This document shows, piece by piece, positions 1 through 7,938 of a DNA stretch of 64,000 nt. The first letter of the stretch is position 1; every line of letters starts with the position of its first letter. Source of the DNA: an uncultured Isosphaeraceae bacterium (GTDB taxonomy: Bacteria; Planctomycetota; Planctomycetia; Isosphaerales; Isosphaeraceae); the NCBI GenBank assembly GCA_945957605.1, contig CAMFLR010000007.1, forward strand, positions 186,001-250,000. Direction: 5' to 3'. Made by a program: the position numbers and the translations under genes. The notes under the pieces were generated by a model. That model was not told the origin of the DNA. It saw only the letters and a program-made list of their open reading frames with translations, and ran no database searches.

Positions 1-599
1 TCCCCACGCCCGGCTTGACCATCGGCCGAATGCTGACGGTATTCGGCTACGACGACGCCCCCCACGGCCACGCCGAGGTCGTGTTCGAGAACGTGCGCGT
101 ACCGGCGTCGAACCTGATTCTCGGCGAAGGGCGCGGTTTCGAGATCGCGCAGGGGCGGCTCGGGCCAGGACGGGTCCATCACTGTATGAGACTGATCGGC
201 CTGGCCGAGCGCTGCCTGGAGGCGATGTGCCGTCGCGTCCAGTCGCGTGTCGCCTTCGGCCGTCCGCTCGCAGATCAGGGGACGATCCGGGCGGATATCG
301 CGGAATCGCGGATCGAGATCGAGCAAGCGCGTCTGCTGGTCCTGAAGGCTGCACACCTGATGGACACCAACGGCAACCAGGCGGCCCGCGCCGAGATCGC
401 CATGATCAAAGTGGTGGCGCCGAATGTCGCCTTGCGCGTCATCGATCGCGCCATCCAAACGCACGGCGGCGCGGGGGTGAGCGGCGACTTCGGGTTAGCC
501 TACGCCTGGGCATTGTCGCGGACACTTCGGCTGGCTGACGGGCCCGACGAGGTCCATCGTGAGACCATCGCCAAGCTCGAACTGCGACGGTACGGTTGA
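1..599 (+). CDS. Acyl-CoA dehydrogenase, C-terminal part (5' end outside window)
   Basis: The reading frame is open from the first bases of the window, so the gene starts upstream and only about the last 199 residues are visible. They match the C-terminal half of the acyl-CoA dehydrogenase flavoprotein fold. The segment with FENVRVP and [18 protein letters not shown] is the usual end of the middle beta domain. It is followed by the all-alpha C-terminal domain, with RVAFGRPL, the flavin-contacting [10 protein letters not shown] stretch and a closing [15 protein letters not shown]. Acyl-CoA dehydrogenases use FAD to make the trans-2-enoyl-CoA in the first step of beta-oxidation. The [13 protein letters not shown] wording is typical of the ACAD10/11-like subgroup, which fits the phosphotransferase homologue three genes downstream. 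It heads a tightly spaced five-gene run on the same strand. Family assignment is firm; the substrate is unknown. Confidence 0.93.
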   Translation, partial: PTPGLTIGRMLTVFGYDDAPHGHAEVVFENVRVPASNLILGEGRGFEIAQGRLGPGRVHHCMRLIGLAERCLEAMCRRVQSRVAFGRPLADQGTIRADIAESRIEIEQARLLVLKAAHLMDTNGNQAARAEIAMIKVVAPNVALRVIDRAIQTHGGAGVSGDFGLAYAWALSRTLRLADGPDEVHRETIAKLELRRYG

Positions 600-612
600 T
601 GGAGGCGAAGGG

Positions 613-1389
613 ATGCAGTTGAAGGACCAGGTGGCCGTTGTGACGGGAGGCGGCGGCGGGATCGGTGCGGCCCTCTGTCGGCGCTTCGCCGCAGAGGGTG
701 CTCGCGGCGTGGAGGTGGCTGATCGTGATGCCGAAGCTGCCCATCGAGTGGCGGCGGAGTGCGGCGGTTTGGCGGTCGAAGGCGACGTGGCTGTCGAGGC
801 CGATATAGTCCACCTCGTGGAGCAGGCAACCGCGAAATTCGGCCCCATCGACCTGTTCTGTTCCAACGCTGGCATCTCCGCCACGGGAGGCGTCGAAGCC
901 GCCGACTCCGAGTGGCAACGGACCTGGGACGTGAATGTCATGGCCCATGTCCACGCCGCGCGGGCGGTCTTACCTGGCATGTTAGCTCGTGGCCGGGGCT
1001 ACCTTCTGCAAACAGCCTCGGCGGCAGGGCTTTTGACGCAGCTCGGTTCGGCTCCCTACGCTGTCACGAAGCACGCCGCTGTGGCATTGGCGGAGTGGCT
1101 GGCCGTGACACATCGCGCGGCAGGAATCAAGGTGTCGTGCCTTTGCCCGCTCGGCGTCGAGACCGACATGCTGCGCCAGGTTGAAGGCGGTATCGGGGCC
1201 ATGCTCCGGGCCGATGCGCTGACGCCCGAGGCCGTGGCCGAAGCCGTGATAGCAGGACTGGCGGAAGAGCGTTTTCTGATCTTGCCTCATCCACAAGTGG
1301 CTGAATATTTTTGCAACAAAGCAAATGACTACGAACGCTGGCTTCGTGGGATGCGCCGCCTCCAGGAGAAATTCGGAGGAGTACCGTGA
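613..1389 (+). CDS. SDR family NAD(P)-dependent oxidoreductase
   Basis: A 258-residue short-chain dehydrogenase/reductase of classical length. The N-terminal Rossmann motif TGGGGGIG lies near residue 10, the SNAG motif stabilising the fold near residue 90, and the catalytic YxxxK reads YAVTK near residue 155. The frame is open further upstream, but ATG 613 is preceded by GGAGGCGAAGG at 601-611 and gives the normal SDR N-terminus, so I chose it. The gene lies 13 bp after the acyl-CoA dehydrogenase, and its stop codon overlaps the GTG start of the next gene, indicating an operon with translational coupling. It probably oxidises a hydroxyacyl or alcohol intermediate of the same pathway, which is inference from context. 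The catalytic serine is not the most canonical match, so coenzyme and substrate cannot be assigned. Confidence 0.9.
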   Translation: MQLKDQVAVVTGGGGGIGAALCRRFAAEGARGVEVADRDAEAAHRVAAECGGLAVEGDVAVEADIVHLVEQATAKFGPIDLFCSNAGISATGGVEAADSEWQRTWDVNVMAHVHAARAVLPGMLARGRGYLLQTASAAGLLTQLGSAPYAVTKHAAVALAEWLAVTHRAAGIKVSCLCPLGVETDMLRQVEGGIGAMLRADALTPEAVAEAVIAGLAEERFLILPHPQVAEYFCNKANDYERWLRGMRRLQEKFGGVP

Positions 1390-2102
1390 GCATCCTCGCG
1401 CTCGTGCGCCACGCCCAGGCGTCGTTTTTTTCTGACGATTACGACCAGCTCACGCCGGCCGGTGAAGCGCAGGCTCAACGGCTTGGGGACTATTGGGCTG
1501 CCCGCGGTGATGTCTTCACCGAGGTGTTCGTTGGGCCGAGACGGCGCCATCAGCAGACTGCGAACCTCGTCGGCGAAGCGTTCCGTCGCTCCGGGCTCCA
1601 GTGGCCGGAGCCGATCGTGCTGCGAGAGCTGGACGAGTACGACCTCGACGGCATTCTCACCCGCCTGGTCCCCGCCCTCGCTCTCGAGAACCCGGCTTTC
1701 GAGCGACTGGTGGCCTTGCACCGCCTCGGCGTCGGGGACATCGAGCGGACGCGAACGTTTCAGCGGATGTTCGAGGTTCTTCTGGCGCACTGGCAGACCG
1801 ACGCCAGGCTGGAGGGGTTGGAGTCTTGGACGGAGTTTCGCGAGCGCGTCGCACTCGGTTTGCAGCGGGTGACGGAAGTGGATGGTCGTGGACGTCGGGC
1901 GGTGGCCTTCACGTCGGGGGGGTACATCGGCACGGCAATAGCTCAAGTGCTCGGAGCACCCGACCGAACCGCGCTGGAGTTGAGCTGGCGCCTTCGAAAC
2001 ACGGCACTGACTCACCTCGTCTTCTCACCCGGCCGGCTAACGCTCGACGACTTCAACACAGTGCCTCATCTCGCTGACCCGGCTCATTGGACGTTCCGCT
2101 AG
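1386..2102 (+). CDS. Histidine phosphatase family protein (phosphoglycerate mutase-like)
   Basis: A 238-residue protein opening with [10 protein letters not shown], the phosphohistidine motif of the histidine phosphatase superfamily (RHG/RHA), followed by [13 protein letters not shown]. This is the standard N-terminus of small phosphatases in this family. The expected second core arginine is probably in [12 protein letters not shown] (about residues 50-60), and a late histidine lies in the C-terminal third. The start is GTG 1386 with GGAGGAGT at 1375-1382; it overlaps the stop codon of the SDR gene, so translation is likely coupled. Phosphatases of this type occur beside acyl-CoA dehydrogenase and aminoglycoside-phosphotransferase-like genes in several bacteria, and the partner phosphotransferase follows 22 bp downstream. 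A kinase/phosphatase pair acting on one hydroxy-acyl substrate would be consistent, but that is inference. Confidence 0.88.
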   Translation: MSILALVRHAQASFFSDDYDQLTPAGEAQAQRLGDYWAARGDVFTEVFVGPRRRHQQTANLVGEAFRRSGLQWPEPIVLRELDEYDLDGILTRLVPALALENPAFERLVALHRLGVGDIERTRTFQRMFEVLLAHWQTDARLEGLESWTEFRERVALGLQRVTEVDGRGRRAVAFTSGGYIGTAIAQVLGAPDRTALELSWRLRNTALTHLVFSPGRLTLDDFNTVPHLADPAHWTFR

Positions 2103-2124
2103 CCCGCGCGGCCCGGAGACCACC

Positions 2125-3192
2125 ATGGACGAACGATCCGACGACTCGATACCAGTTCGATCCGGCGAAGAATTGCCCGTCTCAGGTCTCGAGGACTACT
2201 TCACGCGCCACCTGCCGGGCACCTCGGGGCCACTCACCGTCCGCCAGTTCGCTGGCGGGCATTCGAACCTCACCTACCTGCTCCGCCTGGGCGAAGCCGA
2301 CTTCGTGCTGCGTCGAGCACCATTCGGCAACGTTGTGAAATCGGCACATGACATGGCACGCGAGTATCGCGTGTTGTCGAAGCTCTGGCCGGTCTACTCG
2401 CCCGCTCCTCGGCCTCTTCTGTTCTGCGATGATCCCACGGTCATGGACGTCCCGTTTTACGTGATGGAACGCCGGCAGGGGATCATCTTACGAAGGCCGA
2501 TAGCTCCTGACATCTCAATCGACCCACCGACGGCCAGACGCTTGAGTACCTCGCTCGTTGATGCCCTGGCGGATCTGCATGGTCTCGACTATAACGCGGC
2601 CGGCCTGGGAGACCTCGGCAAGCCTAATGGTTATGTTGCGCGCCAGGTCGGCGGATGGATTGAGCGCTACGCAAAAGCGCAGACGAGCGAACTCCCCGAA
2701 ATGGAACGCACCGCCCGCTGGCTCGCCGATCACCTACCCCCCGATTCTGCCCCCGCTCTGATCCACAATGATTTCAAGTATGACAATTTGGTGCTCGATC
2801 CCCACGACATCACGCGCGTCGCGGCGGTGCTCGACTGGGAGATGGCCACAGTCGGCGACCCGCTCATGGACCTCGGCACGACGCTCGGCTATTGGGTGGA
2901 GGCAGGCGATCCCCCGGCGCTGCGTCTTTCGGCGACCGGACCGACCGATCTGGATGGAAATTTGACCCGGCGCGAACTGGCCGATCGCTACGCCGAACGG
3001 ACGGGTCGCGACGTTAAGGGTATCCGCTTTTTCTACGTCTTCGGCCTCTACAAAATCGCGGTGATTGTCCAGCAGATCTACGCCCGATATGTCCGCGGGC
3101 ACACGCGCGACCCGCGGTTCGCCCGCCTCGACGGACTGGTGAAGGTTCTGGCGGAGCAGGCCGACGGGACCATCGGCACGGGCCGCTTGTGA
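2125..3192 (+). CDS. Phosphotransferase family protein (APH / ACAD10-11 N-domain type)
   Basis: A 355-residue protein of the aminoglycoside phosphotransferase-like kinase fold. The motifs read in order: SNLTYLL (glycine loop region, near residue 48), FVLRRAP (lysine-to-arginine type ATP-binding strand), the catalytic loop HNDFKYDN near residue 213 and the metal-binding [10 protein letters not shown] near residue 236. The ATG at 2125 has GGAG about 7 bases upstream and sits 22 bp after the phosphatase gene. Proteins of this subgroup correspond to the N-terminal kinase domain of eukaryotic ACAD10/ACAD11. There an acyl-CoA dehydrogenase acts with a kinase domain to process 4-hydroxy acids through a phosphorylated intermediate. 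Here the two activities are encoded by separate genes in one operon. An antibiotic-modifying role is unlikely in this context. Confidence 0.9.
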   Translation: MDERSDDSIPVRSGEELPVSGLEDYFTRHLPGTSGPLTVRQFAGGHSNLTYLLRLGEADFVLRRAPFGNVVKSAHDMAREYRVLSKLWPVYSPAPRPLLFCDDPTVMDVPFYVMERRQGIILRRPIAPDISIDPPTARRLSTSLVDALADLHGLDYNAAGLGDLGKPNGYVARQVGGWIERYAKAQTSELPEMERTARWLADHLPPDSAPALIHNDFKYDNLVLDPHDITRVAAVLDWEMATVGDPLMDLGTTLGYWVEAGDPPALRLSATGPTDLDGNLTRRELADRYAERTGRDVKGIRFFYVFGLYKIAVIVQQIYARYVRGHTRDPRFARLDGLVKVLAEQADGTIGTGRL

Positions 3193-3211
3193 TGAGAAAG
3201 GGGATTTCCAG

Positions 3212-3973
3212 ATGGGCGCGACAATTTCCTTGCAAGGCAAGGTAGCTCTCGTGACTGGTGGAGGCCGCGGCATTGGCAAGGCGATCACACGGCGATTCGC
3301 CGAGGCCGGCGCGTCGGTGATTATCGCCAGTCGAAAGCGCGAGAATCTCGAGGCCACCGCCGCCGAACTGGCCGACCTGCCAGGCCGAGTGCTGCCAGTT
3401 TGCTGTCACGTCGGCCGCGACGAAGAACTCGCGGCCTTGGTTCGCACCGCGGAAGATCAGGTTGGGCCGATCGACGTGCTCGTGAACAACAGTGCCACCA
3501 ACATTGGCCAGGGGCCGGCGCTCGACGTGACCGACGCGATGTTCGACAAGATTGTCGAGATCAACGTGAAATCAGCCCTGCGTCTGGTTCGGCTCACAGT
3601 GCCCCGGATGATCGAACGCGGCGGCGGCTCGGTGATTAACATCACGTCGATCTCGGGCCTGATGCCCCAGCCAGGCGGCTTGCTCTACAGTTTCACCAAG
3701 GCGGGATTGATCATGCTCACCCGAGGCTGGGCTCGCGAGTTCGGTCCGCATGGCGTGCGCGTGAACGCCATCGCGCCAGGGCTGGTTCAGACTGATTTCA
3801 GCAGCTACCTTTGGGACGACCCCGGTCGCAGCGCCGCACTCATCGGCCAGCAAGCGCTCCCCAGGCTCGGTCAGCCTGAGGAGATCGGTTACCTGGCGCT
3901 TTACCTTGCCTCGTCGGAAGCCTCGTTCGTCACCGGCCAGGTGTTCGCCGTCGATGGAGGCGCCACCGCTTAG
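3212..3973 (+). CDS. SDR family oxidoreductase
   Basis: A 253-residue classical SDR. The coenzyme-binding motif TGGGRGIG lies near residue 15. An NNSATN motif replaces the common NNAG near residue 93. The catalytic serine lies in ITSISG near residue 145, and YSFTK (Tyr/Lys pair) near residue 160. The C-terminus [13 protein letters not shown] is the standard ending of this family. The start ATG 3212 is preceded by AAAGGGGAT, and the gene follows the phosphotransferase by 19 bp. It is the last gene of the rightward operon; the next gene is convergent. It resembles dehydrogenases that act on 3-hydroxyacyl or related alcohols. The two SDRs of the operon are clearly different proteins, not a recent duplication. 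No specific substrate can be read from the sequence. Confidence 0.92.
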   Translation: MGATISLQGKVALVTGGGRGIGKAITRRFAEAGASVIIASRKRENLEATAAELADLPGRVLPVCCHVGRDEELAALVRTAEDQVGPIDVLVNNSATNIGQGPALDVTDAMFDKIVEINVKSALRLVRLTVPRMIERGGGSVINITSISGLMPQPGGLLYSFTKAGLIMLTRGWAREFGPHGVRVNAIAPGLVQTDFSSYLWDDPGRSAALIGQQALPRLGQPEEIGYLALYLASSEASFVTGQVFAVDGGATA

Positions 3974-4020
3974 CGCTGAAATCGGGATTCGGTCGCTCGG
4001 AGGAGTTCGGCGCCGTGCCG

Positions 4021-5124
4021 CTACTCGCGGGGTTTGTCCGACTTTTGCCAAAACGCTCGCCCGGCGTCCGTCTCGGTTTCGGCCATTAACCACAGCACTC
4101 GCGCGATGGCCGCGTTCGAGATCATGTCAGCAGGCGGTTTCACTTTCCAGCGCTCGTAAAAAGCATCCACGTTCTTCTTCGCACGCTTGAGCAAATACTC
4201 CTCTTTGGTCGTGCGATACAACTCCAAATCGGCCTCGACCATGAAATGTGCGTACCGGACGGCATCGCGATAGACCCCCGTTTTCTCATCGAGAAACCAG
4301 TCCGCCGCCTTGCCAATCCGACGGGCTTTCTCAAGATGCTCCTTCTTGCCGGTGGTCCGATATAGACCCAGCAGTGCCCGAAGCATCAGTGCGGAGTTGT
4401 AAGTGAGTTTGCCACGTTTGACCTCGCCGGTCGCCACGACTCTGCGATCATCAAAGAGGCCATCCTCCGCCTGCAACGCACCGATGGTCCAGGCGACGAT
4501 CTGTTCAGCCCGATCAACCAGCGCCCTGGCCTCGCTTTCGCGGAACCTCGCCAATCGGAGACAGCCGACCGCTGCCGGGCCGTTGGAACAGGCGTTCTTG
4601 GTGCCATCCTTGTGTCCTTGATGCCACCAGATTCCTCCGCCACTCGCATCGTCCCAGCCGCTTAATACGAATTTCATCGTCTCGTCTGCACGAGTCAGGT
4701 AGCGCGGGTCGCGATCGGATTCGTAGGCTTCGAGAAAGCTAATCGCCAGCCATTCGTTATCGTCATAGTACTTATCGTCGCCATTGCCGCGAGTAGGCGC
4801 AGCTTCGTAGCCAGGAATCTTGACTTTCGCATCCCAGTACGCGTCGAGCGCGATAAAGTACTTCTTCAACAGCGGGCCATAAGTCTCCGGATCGGACCTC
4901 GCAGCCGCGACGAGATTCGAAAACATAACGCTTTGAAGCCAGACGTAATCGGGCTTCCGTATGGTCGTCGACTTGAAGTAGACGCCGCTTTTTGCGTCGA
5001 AAAACTCCTTCTGGATATGCTCGGTCACTTCGCGTCCCTGCCGCGCGTAGAGATTCGGATCCGCAGCCCACGTTGAGCCGGCAATACAGAGAACCAACAC
5101 AGCCGCCGACGCTACTTTGGTCAT
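4021..5124 (-). CDS. Secreted glycoside hydrolase family 76-like protein (alpha-mannanase type)
   Basis: A 367-residue protein with a typical signal peptide ending in AGSTWAAD near residue 20, so it is exported. The remainder reads as an (alpha/alpha)6 barrel enzyme. Aromatic-rich helices include DYVWLQSVMFSNL, and a paired acidic motif YYDDNEWLAI near residue 120 resembles the catalytic Asp-Asp of GH76 alpha-1,6-mannanases. A glycine/tryptophan loop SGGGIWWHQG and a late LTYNSALMLRALLGLYRTTG segment also fit. The open frame begins at 5202, but ATG 5124 has GGAGAAG just upstream and gives the signal peptide, so I chose it. It is the second gene of a leftward pair with the secreted hydrolase at 5206-6168. 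Together they suggest breakdown of an acylated polysaccharide. Family call is good at fold level; substrate is inferred. Confidence 0.82.
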   Translation of the reverse strand: MTKVASAAVLVLCIAGSTWAADPNLYARQGREVTEHIQKEFFDAKSGVYFKSTTIRKPDYVWLQSVMFSNLVAAARSDPETYGPLLKKYFIALDAYWDAKVKIPGYEAAPTRGNGDDKYYDDNEWLAISFLEAYESDRDPRYLTRADETMKFVLSGWDDASGGGIWWHQGHKDGTKNACSNGPAAVGCLRLARFRESEARALVDRAEQIVAWTIGALQAEDGLFDDRRVVATGEVKRGKLTYNSALMLRALLGLYRTTGKKEHLEKARRIGKAADWFLDEKTGVYRDAVRYAHFMVEADLELYRTTKEEYLLKRAKKNVDAFYERWKVKPPADMISNAAIARVLWLMAETETDAGRAFWQKSDKPRE

Positions 5125-5205
5125 TGCCGAACTTCTCCGATTTCTGTCGAACAACCCACTCTGTTGACGCACGCGCATTCCTGCGTACGCACACCCGCTC
5201 ATCGT

Positions 5206-6168
5206 TCAATTCTTGTCGGCTGGCGTCATGAAACCGAGGTCTTTTGCCCACTCGATGCAGCGGACGTGCCACGTTCCGAAGGGGATGCCTTTTCGCGGAC
5301 TGATACCGCCACCGTGGCCGCCGTGACTGTAGATGTGAAGCTCCACAGGCACTTTCGCCTTGAAGTACGCGTCATAAAACTCGACCGTTTGCCGAGCATG
5401 AAATGCGTCGTCGAGGCCGGCGCTGACCAGAAATGCCGGCGGCGCGTTCTTTGGCACGTTGCTCAGGTCCATGCTGCGCCAGCCTGCATAGACGAGGACG
5501 GTAAAGTCCGGCCGACAACTGAATCGCTCGATCGGATCGGTTGCGTCTGCCTTTCCTTCGTCGAACTTGAGTGCCACAAGCGCCGCTTGTTCTCCGCCCG
5601 CCGAGAAACCCATGATTCCCACTCGTTTGGGATCGACTCCCCATTCCTTGGCGTTCGCGCGAATGACACGAAAGCAGCGTTGCGTATCGGCCAATGCGTC
5701 AGTCAACGAGTTGTAAGGGCGAAGACGGTAACGTTCGATGAATGCATGAATACCCAATCCATTGAGCCACTCGGCGATCGCGGTGCCTTCGGGACCGACG
5801 TTGCAGGTTGCATTCCCGCCGCCGGCTGCGACGATGACCGCCATGCCGTTTGCCTTTTCCGGTGGCGCGAGGTGAACCTCAATCGACGGGTTGTGGATAT
5901 TCACCACCGACTCGACCCGGCCGGACTTCCCCTTGCTCACGTTGAAGACTTCAGGCTTGTCCCACCCTGCGAGCGCCTTGAGCATCGGCGATCCGGCGGG
6001 CCACAGCGTAACCACCTTCGCACCCGGATTCAGAGGCTTAGGTTCGAGCAATTTGAGCGGCTGTGCCGGAACTGAAGATGGGGCCTGGCCAGCCGCCCAG
6101 GTGGTGAAACTGCCGATCAACGCTGTCACTGCGAAACGCGCGAAGATGATGTGCCGGTGAGATGTCAT
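5206..6168 (-). CDS. Secreted alpha/beta hydrolase (acetyl-xylan-esterase/DLH-like)
   Basis: A 320-residue protein with an N-terminal signal sequence (hydrophobic run FAVTALIGSFTTWAAG). It has the alpha/beta hydrolase catalytic set: the oxyanion region VIVAAGGGNATCN, the nucleophile elbow GFSAGG near residue 190, an acidic residue in SAGLDDAFH near residue 255 and a histidine in SHGGHGGG near residue 285. The ATG at 6168 is the first start in frame. The gene ends 81 bp before the GH76-like gene on the same strand, so the two are probably co-transcribed, with the esterase first. This family contains carbohydrate esterases that remove acetyl or other acyl groups from plant or microbial polysaccharides. 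A general lipase/esterase role cannot be excluded. Confidence 0.85.
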   Translation of the reverse strand: MTSHRHIIFARFAVTALIGSFTTWAAGQAPSSVPAQPLKLLEPKPLNPGAKVVTLWPAGSPMLKALAGWDKPEVFNVSKGKSGRVESVVNIHNPSIEVHLAPPEKANGMAVIVAAGGGNATCNVGPEGTAIAEWLNGLGIHAFIERYRLRPYNSLTDALADTQRCFRVIRANAKEWGVDPKRVGIMGFSAGGEQAALVALKFDEGKADATDPIERFSCRPDFTVLVYAGWRSMDLSNVPKNAPPAFLVSAGLDDAFHARQTVEFYDAYFKAKVPVELHIYSHGGHGGGISPRKGIPFGTWHVRCIEWAKDLGFMTPADKN

Positions 6169-6406
6169 CGCGTCCCTTGACGTTAGTTATGAGAGTATGG
6201 AGTAAGAATCCGCGCGAAGCGATTGGGGTTATGTCGATGTCAACTTGAGGGCGACGCGATCGGAGATTCGATCGCATGCTGGCGCATCCCAGTTTTTAGT
6301 CATCGCACGATGCTAATCGGTTGCGATAATAACCGACGCCATCGCCACGTCCTAGCCTTTGCGAGGGATCGGCGCGGCAGAGCGATATCAGGCGATCGAT
6401 AAGAAC
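6169..6406. other. Intergenic region upstream of the hydrolase operon
   Basis: This stretch of 238 bases holds no supported gene. It must contain the promoter for the leftward hydrolase/GH76 pair, but I cannot point to convincing -35 and -10 elements. It ends at the terminal repeat of the IS relic that begins at about 6407. Confidence 0.5.
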
Positions 6407-6665
6407 GCTGACAAAACGACTTTGGTATGACGATTATGCTATGACTCGGTGGATTCCTTCTGCAAAGGATCACCCTTCAAGTCCAATACTCGCTTGCCAG
6501 TGCATTCGTCGACGCGCTCGTTCATCACTTCGCATGCGACCGGCCCGTCGGTTCGCAATGCGATCGACCGCAGATCGGACGTCGCATCGTGACGCTCGCA
6601 ATCAGATTTGTCCTGATTGCGGATTACAGAGGCGAGGATGTTCCAACTCGAGTCGGTCGGCGGCG
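6407..6665 (+). mobile_element. Relic of an IS5-type element (5' end and transposase N-terminus)
   Basis: The stretch starts with CGCTGACAAAACGACTTTGG, which matches the terminal repeat of the IS at 21864-22779 when that end is read inwards. The similarity continues for about 250 bases. Both have GGTATGA, then a CTCGGTGGAT / CTCAGTAGAT pair, TCGTTCATCAC, and a late GAGGATGTTC followed by ACTCGG. In the full IS this region encodes the transposase N-terminus. In the relic the frame is broken by indels, though a fragment (RFVLIADYRGEDV) still resembles WFVLVTGNRWEDV of the better copy. Similarity fades after about 6665, so the catalytic part is gone. This is the oldest or most decayed of the three copies. 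Boundaries are by eye and approximate. Confidence 0.72.
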
Positions 6666-7038
6666 GATCGACTCAAAACCAGATATGCCTTGTCGGATCC
6701 TTGAGCGAGCAAGGTCAGTTTTTAACCGCGAAAAACATCTCGCCTGTCGGTCTCACGAATTCAGATGTCGTTCGCTTTAAAGGCCCGGCAGTGATCGAAG
6801 ACTCGTTGACCGGCAATCAACTTTCGGTCATCGCCGCTTCTGCCATGTCTCCCATCACCGAAGCGGCGGGTGCCGATCTTACGTCTGGAGGAATTCGTTC
6901 AACCGTCGGCGGCAATCCAATTACGAACTAGACCAAGCTGTCTGCATTCCGAGAAAATGGTCAGTGCGTTATGCACGCGGCAGCGTAACTCGTCGAGCAG
7001 GTTATTAAACCTCAACGCGCAGCGACTTCGGCTCCTGT
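6666..7038. other. Gene-poor stretch beside the IS relic
   Basis: No supported gene. A rightward frame at 6617-6931 could encode 104 residues but begins inside the IS relic, lacks a convincing ribosome binding site and shows no family resemblance. I treat it as chance or a gene remnant. The PEP-CTERM gene ends at 7039 from the other side. Confidence 0.4.
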
Positions 7039-7827
7039 CTATCGACGAACGTGATACCTCATCAATTGTCGATTCAACCCTCGTGCGGCAACCACGATCC
7101 CGCCCAGAACACCCATCCAAATGGTTGCGGGCTCGGGCGTGCTCATCGTCTGGCTGCTCGTGACGAGCACCGTCGCCAGGGTAGCGCCGTTGGTTCCTGG
7201 CGACGATACAGCCGCGGCTCCGCCCATTCCGTCGCCGAAAGCTGTGTTGCTGCCGGAGAGGTTGAGCGTGATGTCGAAGAGGTCACCATTTGCATTGGTT
7301 GTATACTGGGGCGAGAACGCTACGACAAGGTCGGCTAGCAGTACGGTCGTGCCCGGGGTAAGCGTGACATAACCATTTGGATCGGAGCCGTCGTAAATGT
7401 CCGAGCCGGCGATGTGCGTGTTGTAACCGATGTTTCCCGGGTCGGCGACAGTGCCGAATGCCTGTCCGGTATCGGTTTTGAAGCTGGCGTCGCCGCTGAA
7501 ATTGGCGTTGCTTGCGCTGTAGATATAAGCAGAGTTGGAAAGAGTCGGATCGTTGGCCGCATTGGGCGCGATGAACTCGAGCGACGCCACCGGAGCCGTC
7601 GTGTTGCCTGAATCGGCCTTGATATCGAAGGCAATGTTGAATTGGCCGATGTTGTCACTCGAATCGCTGGTCGCGTAAACCGAAACGTCGGTCGAACCGC
7701 CGACTGAAATGCTGCTTTGGGTCGCAACCGCAGTGATCGTCAACCCTGCCTGAGCATAGACCGGCGCGAGAAGAAGCACTGTAGTTGCGAGCAGGAAAAA
7801 GCGGGAGAAGCGAACGACAAACTTCAT
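7039..7827 (-). CDS. PEP-CTERM sorting domain-containing protein
   Basis: A 262-residue exported protein. The N-terminus has a basic start and hydrophobic run (FFLLATTVLLLAPVYAQA), a signal peptide cleaved near residue 28. The middle is a beta-rich domain with an ISVGGSTDVSVYA opening, resembling cohesin-like or other secreted beta-sandwich domains. The C-terminus carries the PEP-CTERM sorting signal: STPEPATIWMG, a hydrophobic helix and a basic tail with several arginines. PEP-CTERM proteins are recognised by exosortase in the envelope; no exosortase gene is in the window. An in-frame TTG lies at 7839, but ATG 7827 has GAGGC upstream and gives the better signal peptide. The 111-bp gap after the large surface-protein gene on the same strand suggests possible co-transcription. 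Confidence 0.88.
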   Translation of the reverse strand: MKFVVRFSRFFLLATTVLLLAPVYAQAGLTITAVATQSSISVGGSTDVSVYATSDSSDNIGQFNIAFDIKADSGNTTAPVASLEFIAPNAANDPTLSNSAYIYSASNANFSGDASFKTDTGQAFGTVADPGNIGYNTHIAGSDIYDGSDPNGYVTLTPGTTVLLADLVVAFSPQYTTNANGDLFDITLNLSGSNTAFGDGMGGAAAVSSPGTNGATLATVLVTSSQTMSTPEPATIWMGVLGGIVVAARGLNRQLMRYHVRR

Positions 7828-7938
7828 GATTTGCCTCAAACGCGGTTAAGCGATGATCGGAGCGGAATTGCCATATCGCGAAAGTCTTCGATATGATTCG
7901 TCACGTGAACCGAAGCGGATCTCTTAACTTGTGTTGAA

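Noticed and set aside
2125-3192. Aminoglycoside resistance gene
   Set aside because: The fold is shared, but the neighbouring acyl-CoA dehydrogenase, SDRs and phosphatase point to ACAD10/11-type metabolism.
6617-6931. 104-residue rightward frame
   Set aside because: It starts within the IS relic, has no ribosome binding site and no similarity to a known family, so I did not call a gene.
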